Source: Desertivirga brevis (lineage in GTDB: Bacteria > Bacteroidota > Bacteroidia > Sphingobacteriales > Sphingobacteriaceae). From it: DNA of 64,000 nt. Every line of letters begins with the position of its first letter. Position 1 is the first letter of the stretch. Below, piece by piece: positions 26,967 through 35,522 of this stretch. A program made the translations under genes and the position numbers. Where the stretch lies: the NCBI RefSeq assembly GCF_017355835.1, contig NZ_JAFEWF010000002.1, forward strand, positions 1-64,000, given 5' to 3'. The notes below the pieces were generated by a model. That model was not told the origin of the DNA and searched no databases. It worked only from the letters and a program-made list of their open reading frames with translations.

Positions 26967-27377
26967 ATTTCTACCTGGGCTGAATGCAGGATAGGTGCTA
27001 CTTTTTCTTTTTGCAGTAGCAAAAGTACTCTAAGACCAATCTCCCGCGACTTCCTTTTACTCCCAACCGCCTGATTCCATCCTATAATTTATCCTTAAAT
27101 CCAGTGAGGGATAAAGCTGTTCCTACTGGTGATCCTGTTATTCGCTGCTTTAAAACAACTGCGTGTTTTGTCTCACATAAATCCCTGATGAGTCCACCTT
27201 ACACGAATAAAATGTGGACTTATCAGGGATCTAAAAAAGCAAAAATTAGGGTACATATGTAATCATGAGAAAAGCAGGGGCAAGGCCGGTTAAAATAGAA
27301 TTGTGATTTGAAACATTTTTTCCTTTAACAATACCCCTTATATTGCTTTATCATTTTCAATTTAAACTTTAGAACTT
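26967..27377. other. Intergenic region with a long hairpin element
   Basis: About 410 bases without a credible gene. A 6-7-bp inverted repeat around TGCTAC/GTAGCA lies at 26996-27023, and a strong 17-bp inverted repeat, listed separately, lies at 27181-27230. No clear promoter for the 27378 gene could be chosen. Confidence 0.6.
27181..27230. repeat. 17-bp inverted repeat (long hairpin)
   Basis: The arms ATCCCTGATGAGTCCAC (27181-27197) and GTGGACTTATCAGGGAT (27214-27230) pair with a single mismatch (a G-U in one RNA strand) around a 16-base loop. Neither strand has a T run after it, so it is not an ordinary terminator. It could be a small palindromic repeat element, a protein-binding site or part of a structured RNA. 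Confidence 0.75.
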
Positions 27378-28325
27378 ATGGCAAGAGTTGATAAGAAAGG
27401 TATTTTGCACGGACCAGTTGATAATATTCTCTATCGGGAATATCGGGGAATGCAGATTGCTCAAATAAAGCCTGGCAAGGTGAAGCAATCTATTGCCAGT
27501 AAAGAAGCCAGCCTGGAGTTTGGCCTGGCAGCCAGCACAGCTGCAAACATTCGCGCCCTTTTTATTCCTGGTTATAAAGCAAATGATGGAGGTATGGCTA
27601 ACCGCCTTACTGCTCTTACATTAAAATGTATTAAAACCGCCAGTCATAAACGAAGAGGCGAAAGGGATATTCACGATGGTGATCCGGATACCTTTTCCGG
27701 CTTCCAGTTTAATAAGAATTCTCTCCTGGAAGATTGCCTCCGCATAAAGCCACAGCTTACATCAACCGAAGAAGGAAAGGTAATTGTCCGGGTTCCTGCT
27801 TTTACTTCAAAAGATCTTAGAGCGCCAGCGGCAGATCATTATATAATACGCTTTCTGGCTATCTCTTTCAATTTCAAAACCTCTATGGCCAGCTATTTAA
27901 GCAGTAAAGAGATCAAGATTAATATAGGCGCAAACTTTGAAGGAGCTGAAATTGAGATAATTGAATCACTTCCCCCAGGACGACTGGTTTTGTTAGGCAT
28001 GTTTATTCATGCATATAAATATGATCATTACGACGGCTATACCCGAATCAATAATAAAACCTGGAGTCCGGGCGCAATTATAGGAGGATGGCAAGCTCCC
28101 CCTCAGGAAGAGCCCGAGGCAACAGACCTGCGTGAGGCAGAAAAAGCCATAGTTGGAGAGGTTGAAATACATAAAATGCCGTATTCAGGCCTGGAAATTC
28201 TTAAGAAATTTCAAGATCTATGGGTTAAGCAGGCCAAGGCGATACAAAGTAAAGTAAAAGAGAAGCCGCCAATTCCGGATATTGAAGCAGAACTCCCCAT
28301 TGGAGATTTCAGGATGAAAAGGTAA
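27378..28325 (+). CDS. Unknown 315-residue protein
   Basis: I cannot give a function. The start, MARVDKKGILHGPVDNILYR followed by EYRGMQIAQIKPGKVKQ, resembles the opening of Bacteroidota proteins of unknown role that begin with a Gly-rich segment and a KPG motif. The rest alternates helical and beta segments with a basic N-terminal half and an acidic, Pro-rich C-terminus (EKPPIPDIEAELPIGDF). There is no signal peptide or membrane helix. It is a single-gene unit between two non-coding stretches, with ordinary base composition for the window. Confidence 0.75.
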   Translation: MARVDKKGILHGPVDNILYREYRGMQIAQIKPGKVKQSIASKEASLEFGLAASTAANIRALFIPGYKANDGGMANRLTALTLKCIKTASHKRRGERDIHDGDPDTFSGFQFNKNSLLEDCLRIKPQLTSTEEGKVIVRVPAFTSKDLRAPAADHYIIRFLAISFNFKTSMASYLSSKEIKINIGANFEGAEIEIIESLPPGRLVLLGMFIHAYKYDHYDGYTRINNKTWSPGAIIGGWQAPPQEEPEATDLREAEKAIVGEVEIHKMPYSGLEILKKFQDLWVKQAKAIQSKVKEKPPIPDIEAELPIGDFRMKR

Positions 28326-28413
28326 TTCACCAATGATGATCCCCAGTCGAAACTAATATCGAAGACGTATAAACTCTTTTAGGTGATTGAAACGTTTATT
28401 AGTATATTAGAAT

Positions 28414-29091
28414 ATGATCATCAAAAATTTACTGATACTATTCACCGTTACACTCTCACTTTTTGGAATGAGGCGGGACGACATTCCTGAGTACAAAGGG
28501 GGTGCGACCAACCTGAACAGTTTTATCAGCAGATCGATCATCTATCCGGAATATTCTAAGTTTAATTGCCTGCAAGGTACTATCCAGGTAAGCTTCCGGC
28601 TAAACAAAAAAGGAAGGATTGTTGAATCGAAAGTTACTAAAGGAATGGGTATCGATCTTGATGAGGAAGCCCTTCGGGTAACACGTCTAACTTCAGGAAA
28701 GTGGACTGTACCCGCTTCCTTTGACACTACTCAATATCTAACTATCCCCATAAACTTTTCGTTACGGGAATACAACTGTGAAAATAAATCCGCGGAGGAG
28801 ATACGGGAAGCTATTGGCGCCTATAGAGCGCACGAAGATCTTACAAAAGTGGTGACCAATTATTATCAACGCAGGAATGAAGGGAATTATAGTGCAGAAA
28901 GCGAAGCAAAGATCCTTGAAATAAAAGAACAACTTGGGCTTGATGAAAAGTTCATTGACCGGCTTGTTCGTCAGGCTAATCAAAAATTGAAACAAGGAGA
29001 TAAGGAAGGAGCCTGTGAAGATTTTACCTTTGTAAAAAATCTGGGCAGCAATAAGGCGGATAAGCAAATTGCTGACAATTGCAAAAAATAA
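28414..29091 (+). CDS. Envelope protein with TonB C-terminal domain
   Basis: A hydrophobic N-terminal segment (about residues 3-18) acts as signal or anchor. Residues about 30-118 form a TonB C-terminal domain: YPEYSKFNCLQGTIQVSFRLNKKGRIVESKVTKGMG, then LDEEALRVTRLTSGKW. The C-terminal hundred residues are helical and end with the repeat-like GDKEGACEDFTFVKNLGSNKADKQI. It lacks the long Pro-rich linker of true TonB, so it may not be an energy transducer. Its stop precedes the aat start by 34 bases, so the two may share a transcript. Confidence 0.85.
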   Translation: MIIKNLLILFTVTLSLFGMRRDDIPEYKGGATNLNSFISRSIIYPEYSKFNCLQGTIQVSFRLNKKGRIVESKVTKGMGIDLDEEALRVTRLTSGKWTVPASFDTTQYLTIPINFSLREYNCENKSAEEIREAIGAYRAHEDLTKVVTNYYQRRNEGNYSAESEAKILEIKEQLGLDEKFIDRLVRQANQKLKQGDKEGACEDFTFVKNLGSNKADKQIADNCKK

Positions 29092-29125
29092 GTCTCCCGG
29101 AAATCAAAACATCTTTCTTAATTCC

Positions 29126-29758
29126 ATGATCTTTCGCCTTAACGACGATGATATTCAATTTCCCCCGGCAGAGCTTGCAGAAGAAGACGGCTTGCTTGCT
29201 GTTGGCGGAGACCTATCAGAAGAGCGCCTGCTTAAAGCTTATCAACTAGGCATTTTTCCCTGGTACTCTGAAGAAACACCCATCTTGTGGTATTCTCCTC
29301 ATGAACGCTTCGTGTTATTTCCCGATAAGGTGAAAATAAGTAAGAGCATGAAGCAAGTTTTAAGATCGGAAAAGTTTAGAATCACAGAAAATAAAGCATT
29401 CCCATTGGTTATCAAAGCTTGCGCAGAGGCTGAAAGAGAAGGACAAGACGGAACTTGGATCTTAGACGAAATGCAGGAAGCTTATATCAAGCTTCATCGT
29501 GCCGGTTTCGCTCACTCTATAGAGGTTTGGCATAATGAGGAACTTGTTGGAGGTTTGTATGGAGTAAAGGTAGGGGACGTGTTTTGTGGTGAAAGCATGT
29601 TTTCCCGGATGAGCAATGCGTCAAAATCAGCCCTCATTTGGATGTGCCAGCATAAAGCTTATAGATTAATAGACTGCCAGGTGCATACCGAGCACCTGGA
29701 GAGTATGGGGGCTGAGTTTATCAGTAGGGACGAATATATGGAAGTGCTTAGATCCTAA
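29126..29758 (+). CDS. aat: Leucyl/phenylalanyl-tRNA--protein transferase
   Basis: This enzyme adds Leu or Phe from charged tRNA to proteins with N-terminal Lys or Arg, marking them for ClpS/ClpAP. Family motifs are FPPAELAEEDGLLAVGGDLS, AYQLGIFPWYSEETPILWYSPHERFV, EGQDGTWI, and GVKVGDVFCGESMFSRMSNASKSAL. I choose the ATG at 29126 because an upstream TTG extension overlaps the previous gene and adds no conserved residues; 210 residues is normal. The stop overlaps the convergent helicase gene by 4 bases. Confidence 0.95.
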   Translation: MIFRLNDDDIQFPPAELAEEDGLLAVGGDLSEERLLKAYQLGIFPWYSEETPILWYSPHERFVLFPDKVKISKSMKQVLRSEKFRITENKAFPLVIKACAEAEREGQDGTWILDEMQEAYIKLHRAGFAHSIEVWHNEELVGGLYGVKVGDVFCGESMFSRMSNASKSALIWMCQHKAYRLIDCQVHTEHLESMGAEFISRDEYMEVLRS

Positions 29759-32655
29759 TTAAGAATTTCCCGGATATCATCTGCTGTTAAGGACTTTACA
29801 AAACTTTCTTCCGTTGTAATGAGCGATTCGGCCACTAAGCGCTTCCTGTTCTGTAAAGCGAGGATTTTCTCTTCCACGGTGTCTTTAGTGATAAACTTAT
29901 AGATAAAGACGCTTTTCTTTTGACCAATACGATGGGCTCGGTCTATCGCCTGTTGCTCTACTGCAGGGTTCCACCATGGATCCAGGAGGAATACATAATC
30001 AGCTTCTGTAAGATTTAATCCAACTCCCCCCGCCTTTAAGGAAATCAGGAAAAGTTTAATGTCGCCGTTCTCCTGGAATTCCTGAACGATGTCGCCCCGG
30101 TTCTGAGTGGAACCGTCGAGGTAAGAATATCTCACTCCCCGCTTATCAAAGTAATTACGATAAATGTCCAATTGCTTCACAAACTGAGAAAATACCAGAA
30201 CCTTATGATCTTCTGCAAGGACGCTTTCCAGTGTACTCACCACGCTCTCAAACTTGCCAGACTCTCCCTCATAATCCTTGTCGAGCATGGCTGGGTGATT
30301 AGCTATCTGTCGAAGCTTAGTAAGCCCTTGAAGAACCTGAACTTGCGACTTGGCAAATGTTCCATCTTCTAAAGCCTGCAACAAGTCGTTGCGATACTCT
30401 GATTTAATCTTCTCATAATAATCTAATTGGTCCTCACTCATGCTGCAATAGAACACTTGTTCAGACTTTGCAGGCAATTCGGTTGCTACCTGATCTTTAG
30501 TCCGGCGTAGAATAAAGGGTTTAATAAGAGCTTGCAGCCTCCTGGCCTTTTCTTCATCTTTTTTCTTCTCAATGGGAGTTACAAAAGTATCTTGAAAGAA
30601 ATGCTGGGAGCCAAGAAGTCCCGGGTTAATAAATGACATTTGTGCCCAGAGATCATTTACCGAATTTTCGACCGGGGTTCCACTCAATATTAGTTTATGT
30701 TGAGATTTCAGCTGCTTTACCGCTTTATAAGCTTTTGATGAGGGATTCTTAATGTTTTGGCTTTCATCCAAAATGATATAATGGAAAAACAGCCCGGATA
30801 ACATTTCCGCATCTACCCTGGTAACGCCATACGTGGTAAAAACTACGTCGTAACGGGTAAACGTAGAAATATCTTTAGAGCGGGAACTTCCGGTATGAGC
30901 CATTATTTTAAGCGTTGGCGCAAATTTCTCTGCCTCCTTCATCCAGTTATAGATCAACGAAGTAGGCATGACGATCAGAGAAGTAACAAAAGTGCCTCTA
31001 TCCGCATTCTCTTCTTTTACCTTTTGAAGCAGAGAAAGCGTTTGCACTGTTTTGCCCAAACCCATATCGTCGGCGAGACAGCCACCAAAATTGAACTTCC
31101 TTAAAAAATGGAACCAGTTGTATCCGGCTTTTTGGTAAGCTCTTAAGGTTCCTTTAAAATCTCGTGGGGAATCAGCTTCTTCGATCTGTTCAAAGTTCGT
31201 TAACTGCTGTAGCTTCCTGTCGATAGTAATGCTAGCTAATTCACTGTTAGCAAAATCAGCTAAAAGACCTAAATGATGTTTCTTCAGCTTCAATCCCTCA
31301 TCACTTTTTTCGGCAAAACTCAACAAATTTCCGTACTGAGAAAACCAGGTTTCGGGAATTACAGCTATCTCCCCGGAAGGCAAAACATATTCGCGTATCC
31401 TGTTGAGGATATGATTCCTTAGATCAATGAAGGGTATCCTATGGGTGCCGAAATAAACAATAGCATTCAGGTCGAACCAGTCATTGCTTTCTGTTACTTC
31501 AAGGTTAATCTTGTTAGTTCCAAAAATAAAGCGCTTACCGCCTTCAGGCTGCTCGAATTCGAATCCTAATTCTACCAGCTCTTCGTGATTTTCGTTTAGC
31601 CAATCAAAAACAGAAAAAGCAGCGTCCTGTTCGGCGAGATTACTTTGGCCTAGTTCAAGTGTGACAAACAAAGATGAAGTTGTTTTTAAGCCTCTTTCCA
31701 ACAACTCGTCTAGTTTATTTTTTTCCCAGATGGTAGAGCGCTTTATCCTATGGAAAATATAATCGTCGCCGTTCTTTTCCATCCTTACCGAGACCTTGCT
31801 CTCGCTACCGGCAGCAAAGACGTAATGATCATATTTGAAATAAAGTTGTAACTGCGAAACTCCGCCTTCTACGTAAATGACTTTTAAAATTGGCCTGGCA
31901 TCAAATTTTTCGGTATTGATAGTAAAGCCCTCGGCATACACATGGTGCTTCTCTATCAGCGGAGCTACGAATCGCTCGAAATAGTTCTTCTCCGACGCTT
32001 TGGGAATGGAAATGAACCGCTTATTAAGAAAAGGTTGAAGTTTTTTACCTTCGATATCCCCTTCAAAAGAATATAGGACGTCTTCCAGCAGCAAAAGGGC
32101 GGGCTGATTACAAACTACCTGCGCTCCTCTGAACATAAACTCGATCCTGATTCCCTGATACTTAATCGTTGGAAAGTAACGTGTTTCCTCCTCGCTCCTT
32201 CTAAAATGAAACAAAACAGTTGCGGGATCAGATGCTATGGTGAGCTGCCTTTCAACAGGCCATCCTTCCTTACTCATTAGATAAAACGGCTTCTCGCCTA
32301 TCAAACTCAGGGCTTCTACCAATCTTTTCTCAATTTTAGGTCTGATCACAGAAAAGAGCTTCTCATCAAATACCCTTAGAAAATATACAATAGGGCGAAT
32401 AGGTTTCTTATAGTATCTTTTGATAATACTCCCTTGCTCTGTCTCTTCCAAAAGCTTAATAAGCTTCCTGTCTGTATCATCGAGAATTGACGCAAATTCA
32501 TCTGCTGTAGTTGAAAAAAGCCGTTGGTAGGTTAATGAAAAACCGCCATCGGGATTCAGCTGAACTACATGAGGCTCAATCAGAAAACCGAGAAACTCGT
32601 GCTGACATAAAGAATAAACTAACTTACAAGGCTTTGAACTATCTACACGTAACAT
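29755..32655 (-). CDS. SNF2-family DNA helicase/translocase
   Basis: A 966-residue ATPase. The N-terminal half (1-500) is a beta-rich segment found in bacterial SNF2 proteins of this type. The motor core has Walker A near residue 527 (DDMGLGKTVQTL), the DEAD-box equivalent DESQ, motif III LSGTPVENS, and the second RecA lobe with VLVFSQF, LISLKAGGVGLNLTEADYV, DPWWNPAVEQQAIDRAHRIGQ. Such proteins translocate on double-stranded DNA and probably displace bound proteins; the exact role in bacteria is unsettled. The gene stands alone and overlaps aat tail to tail by 4 bases. Confidence 0.95.
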   Translation of the reverse strand: MLRVDSSKPCKLVYSLCQHEFLGFLIEPHVVQLNPDGGFSLTYQRLFSTTADEFASILDDTDRKLIKLLEETEQGSIIKRYYKKPIRPIVYFLRVFDEKLFSVIRPKIEKRLVEALSLIGEKPFYLMSKEGWPVERQLTIASDPATVLFHFRRSEEETRYFPTIKYQGIRIEFMFRGAQVVCNQPALLLLEDVLYSFEGDIEGKKLQPFLNKRFISIPKASEKNYFERFVAPLIEKHHVYAEGFTINTEKFDARPILKVIYVEGGVSQLQLYFKYDHYVFAAGSESKVSVRMEKNGDDYIFHRIKRSTIWEKNKLDELLERGLKTTSSLFVTLELGQSNLAEQDAAFSVFDWLNENHEELVELGFEFEQPEGGKRFIFGTNKINLEVTESNDWFDLNAIVYFGTHRIPFIDLRNHILNRIREYVLPSGEIAVIPETWFSQYGNLLSFAEKSDEGLKLKKHHLGLLADFANSELASITIDRKLQQLTNFEQIEEADSPRDFKGTLRAYQKAGYNWFHFLRKFNFGGCLADDMGLGKTVQTLSLLQKVKEENADRGTFVTSLIVMPTSLIYNWMKEAEKFAPTLKIMAHTGSSRSKDISTFTRYDVVFTTYGVTRVDAEMLSGLFFHYIILDESQNIKNPSSKAYKAVKQLKSQHKLILSGTPVENSVNDLWAQMSFINPGLLGSQHFFQDTFVTPIEKKKDEEKARRLQALIKPFILRRTKDQVATELPAKSEQVFYCSMSEDQLDYYEKIKSEYRNDLLQALEDGTFAKSQVQVLQGLTKLRQIANHPAMLDKDYEGESGKFESVVSTLESVLAEDHKVLVFSQFVKQLDIYRNYFDKRGVRYSYLDGSTQNRGDIVQEFQENGDIKLFLISLKAGGVGLNLTEADYVFLLDPWWNPAVEQQAIDRAHRIGQKKSVFIYKFITKDTVEEKILALQNRKRLVAESLITTEESFVKSLTADDIREILN

Positions 32656-32797
32656 TAAAAAAGCAAAAAATAAGGTAGAAGGTAGTACTTAAAAAACTCT
32701 AAACTTAGACAGAATATGGAGCAATTCAAAATTGAAAAATTAGCTTTTGACATTTTTGTAAACAATTGCAAATTGCAGCTTTACAGATCATACAATT

Positions 32798-33133
32798 ATG
32801 GAGGAAATAAATTGGGCAGACTTTGAGAAAGTAGAATTAAGGGTAGGAACAATTTTGGAAGTTCTGGATTATCCGGAAGCCAGAAAACCTGCCTATAAAG
32901 TAAAAGTGGACTTTGGTGAATTAGGAATAAAATGGAGCAGTGCGCAGATCACAAAGCACTATAAGAAAGAAGAGCTGGTTGGAAGACAAATAATTGGAGT
33001 AATAAATTTCCCTAAAAAACAGATAGGCAAATTTATGTCGGAATTCCTGGTGACTGGTTTAGCTGATGAAAACGGTGATATTGTTTTAGCCGCAGTAGAA
33101 CGGCCTGTACCTAATGGGGCAAAGTTGATATAA
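32798..33133 (+). CDS. csaA: tRNA-binding protein CsaA
   Basis: The whole 111-residue protein is an OB-fold domain of the EMAP II/Trbp111 type, with FEKVELRVGTILEVLDYPEARKPAYKVKVDFG and the C-terminal VTGLADENGDIVLAAVERPVPNGAKL. CsaA proteins bind tRNA as dimers, and in Bacillus also act as a chaperone in secretion. It is homologous to the C-terminal domain of the metG product in this window. It appears to be a single gene; a strong hairpin follows the stop. Confidence 0.95.
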   Translation: MEEINWADFEKVELRVGTILEVLDYPEARKPAYKVKVDFGELGIKWSSAQITKHYKKEELVGRQIIGVINFPKKQIGKFMSEFLVTGLADENGDIVLAAVERPVPNGAKLI

Positions 33134-33136
33134 AAA

Positions 33137-33158
33137 GGCAGCTACGTTTGTAGCTGCC
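33137..33158. terminator. Terminator between csaA and the ferritin-like genes
   Basis: A perfect 9-bp stem, GGCAGCTAC/GTAGCTGCC, has a four-base loop. The T run lies on the minus-strand side, so it mainly serves the leftward ferritin-like operon, but the hairpin directly follows the csaA stop as well. Confidence 0.7.
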
Positions 33159-33180
33159 CAACTATACATCATTCTCTCTC

Positions 33181-34017
33181 TTATGCCGCTATAAATGGAG
33201 TAACGATAGCGAGCACTTCATTTTTTGTTAAAGGCTCATCAAACGATTCTGTTGCTGCATTAGCCGAAATACTTAACCCTCCTATTCCGGTAATCTTCAC
33301 ATTTGCCTGCGTATCCAGATCCTCTCCATTGTAGATTGCCTGGACAGCAGATCCTATTCCCCCTGTATCCTTCATAGTTATCCATGGCTTTACAGCAGCT
33401 CCTCTAGCCTGGCGCATCTGGCGGATGTGAGCAGCATGACGTGCTTCCACTGAGTGTATGTTTAGCGCTGCAGTAAGTACGGCATTGGATCCTAATAGAT
33501 TTCCTGCCTGCCCTTTATACGCTCTAACTCCCGTATCTTCAAATGCCTGAGCTACTGCTAAAAAAGTATCATAGTTAGACCGGACTGTTGGAAATGTTCC
33601 TCTTGCTGTAAAATCAAAGTTTGGCTTAGCTACAGGAGATGCTCCTAGTGAAGCGATAGTATTTTTCAGGAAATTAACATGGGCAACTTCATGATCTCTG
33701 ATAGTAGTTAGAGCAGCACGAGCTGCAGTCGATGGAATAGTGAACGTGACCGTTGAACCTACGCCTATCGTATAAAATTCTGCTTCCAGATATTCAAGCG
33801 TCAGCGCAAATTGAAGTACATCCACGATCTGAGATGTCGTTGATGTTTGTCCGTATGCTTTTTTAAACATTGATCCTAGCGCAAATGGAAGACTGGCTAA
33901 CGCCACTTTCCCTCCAAATCCGGTTAAGGCTTTCATAGCTTTTCTACGGGGACTTAAACGGTCTGATAAATCCGCATCTATTTTCTCAATTTCTTCTAGT
34001 ATGTTTAAGAAATTCAT
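33181..34017 (-). CDS. Ferritin-like domain protein
   Basis: A 278-residue four-helix ferritin-like protein with the repeated Glu/His pattern LEYLEAEFY, IRDHEVAHVNFL and VEARHAAHIRQM, which in this family may bind a di-metal centre. Residues 20-60 contain SPRRKAMKALTGFGGKVALASLPFALG, resembling a twin-arginine signal set back from the N-terminus. It lies 11 bases after its paralogue at 34029 and is clearly co-transcribed. The pair is divergent from an ECF sigma/anti-sigma pair, which may control it. The metal and reaction are unknown. Confidence 0.88.
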   Translation of the reverse strand: MNFLNILEEIEKIDADLSDRLSPRRKAMKALTGFGGKVALASLPFALGSMFKKAYGQTSTTSQIVDVLQFALTLEYLEAEFYTIGVGSTVTFTIPSTAARAALTTIRDHEVAHVNFLKNTIASLGASPVAKPNFDFTARGTFPTVRSNYDTFLAVAQAFEDTGVRAYKGQAGNLLGSNAVLTAALNIHSVEARHAAHIRQMRQARGAAVKPWITMKDTGGIGSAVQAIYNGEDLDTQANVKITGIGGLSISANAATESFDEPLTKNEVLAIVTPFIAA

Positions 34018-34028
34018 GGTTTTTCAAA

Positions 34029-34736
34029 TTAATAGTTAGGTAATCCGGTTAAACTGATCTCGGTTTTGATGTAGGGTTTCGCTATGGCAAGCACTTGGCC
34101 TGGACTTCTTGATAAATCTAATCCGTTGCTATCCACTACGGAAGAGTCAGCGAAGCTACCGTTAGAAATTAAATCGCGGATTAAAGCAGCATGACGAGCC
34201 TCTACCGATACTATCTTACCTGCCAAAAGAAGATAGGCGGCATTTTCTATTAATCTTCCTGCTCCATTATAGGCTGAAACACCTAAATCCTCAAAAGCTT
34301 TGGCTGTTGCCAGTATGCTATCTCTGCTTGTGAAATTGATTGAACTGAAATCAACCTCTAAAGCACCAATTGCTTTGTCTTTTAAAGCTGCTTTAAAAAA
34401 CTCTCTGTGAGCAATCTCATGATCGCGTATATCTACAAAGAGAGCGGCTTCAGCGGAGCTTAAACCAGTATTTGGGGTAGCAGCAACCTGAGTATAAAAG
34501 GCCGCTTCTAATTGCTCCAGAGCATAGGCGTAATTCAAGATACCGATATCTCCTTCACCTAAGCGAATTCCATTATCGTTATCATTGTCCTTTTTACAGC
34601 CGGCTGCAACTAAAGCCATTCCTGCTGCTCCAGCGCCTGCAAACTTCAAAAAGGAACGCCTCTGCATCCTGGCATCTAATAGCTCTTCCGAACCGTTCAG
34701 AAAAGCCAAGTCCTCTGTTTGTTTAAATTTTTTCAT
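34029..34736 (-). CDS. Ferritin-like domain protein with Tat-type signal
   Basis: The protein has a twin-arginine motif, QRRSFLKF, at about residues 24-31, followed by a hydrophobic stretch and AAGCKK, which could be a lipobox with Cys near 47; it is therefore probably exported folded to the envelope. The ferritin-like segment has LEQLEAAFYTQV, IRDHEIAHREFFK and VEARHAALIRDL. It is 235 residues long and paralogous to the next gene. It is the first gene of the two-gene unit and lies opposite the sigma factor gene at 34969, with a 232-base intergenic region between them. Confidence 0.88.
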   Translation of the reverse strand: MKKFKQTEDLAFLNGSEELLDARMQRRSFLKFAGAGAAGMALVAAGCKKDNDNDNGIRLGEGDIGILNYAYALEQLEAAFYTQVAATPNTGLSSAEAALFVDIRDHEIAHREFFKAALKDKAIGALEVDFSSINFTSRDSILATAKAFEDLGVSAYNGAGRLIENAAYLLLAGKIVSVEARHAALIRDLISNGSFADSSVVDSNGLDLSRSPGQVLAIAKPYIKTEISLTGLPNY

Positions 34737-34968
34737 ATTGAGTGGATCGGTTATTTTTAATTGACTTACGGTGAAAAACTTAGGCTGGATTTCGGTGTTA
34801 GAAGAAATATTGATTTTTTTAATATTATTATTCTTTAGCTAGGAGGGAGGACATTCAAACCTCATCATGTTTACTGGGAATAATTTTTTGAAGGTTTTTA
34901 TTGACATTCTGAAAAAAAATAACCGACATTCGCATACTGCTGACGTCAAAAGCAAACTTTTATAAGCA

Positions 34969-35520
34969 TTGAGCAAAAAACACAAGATATCATTACCGGA
35001 AGCTGATCTGATCAAAGCTATTCGTACTAAGGAGCGAATAGGAGCAGAGGCGCTTTACGATATGTATTCCGCATCTCTATTTGGCGTTATTTCGAGGGTG
35101 GTACAGGATGAGGAACTTGGGCAAGACTTATTGCAAGAAACCTTCGTTAAGATTTGGAACTCGATTGATTCTTTCGACGAAACGAAGGGTAGACTTTTTA
35201 CCTGGATGGTAAATATTGCCAGGAATTTAGCGGTTGACAAATTAAGATCTAAGGATTTTCGTAATAACAGTAAAAACCAGGATCTGGAAAATTCCGTAAA
35301 TTTAATTGATGATCAGCGTAATACAACTTTAAATCCCGAGACTTTAGGAGTAAAGGAAATGGTGGATAAGTTGAAACCCGAGTCGAAGGCAGTTCTTGAT
35401 CTAGTTTATTTTAAAGGCTATACCCATTCTGAGGCATCTGAAGAATTAGGGATACCTTTGGGTACGGTCAAAACAAGAGTTAGATTAGCAATTAATACCC
35501 TGAGAAAGTTATTTAATTAG
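34969..35520 (+). CDS. ECF RNA polymerase sigma factor (TTG start)
   Basis: A 183-residue sigma-70 family protein with region 2 (DEELGQDLLQETFVKIWNSIDSFDETKGRLFTWMVNIARNLAVDKLRS) and region 4 (LKPESKAVLDLVYFKGYTHSEASEELGIPLGTVKTRVRLAI). The ALYDMYSASLFGVISRVV opening and the RskA partner fit the SigK-like group. The start is TTG at 34969, because a TAA lies in frame two codons upstream. The anti-sigma gene starts 2 bases after the stop. The divergent ferritin-like genes are likely targets; this is inference. Confidence 0.93.
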   Translation: MSKKHKISLPEADLIKAIRTKERIGAEALYDMYSASLFGVISRVVQDEELGQDLLQETFVKIWNSIDSFDETKGRLFTWMVNIARNLAVDKLRSKDFRNNSKNQDLENSVNLIDDQRNTTLNPETLGVKEMVDKLKPESKAVLDLVYFKGYTHSEASEELGIPLGTVKTRVRLAINTLRKLFN

Positions 35521-35522
35521 AA

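Noticed and set aside
29069..29125. A 19-codon TTG-initiated extension of aat
   Set aside because: It overlaps the previous gene and adds no family residues; the ATG at 29126 fits the usual length.
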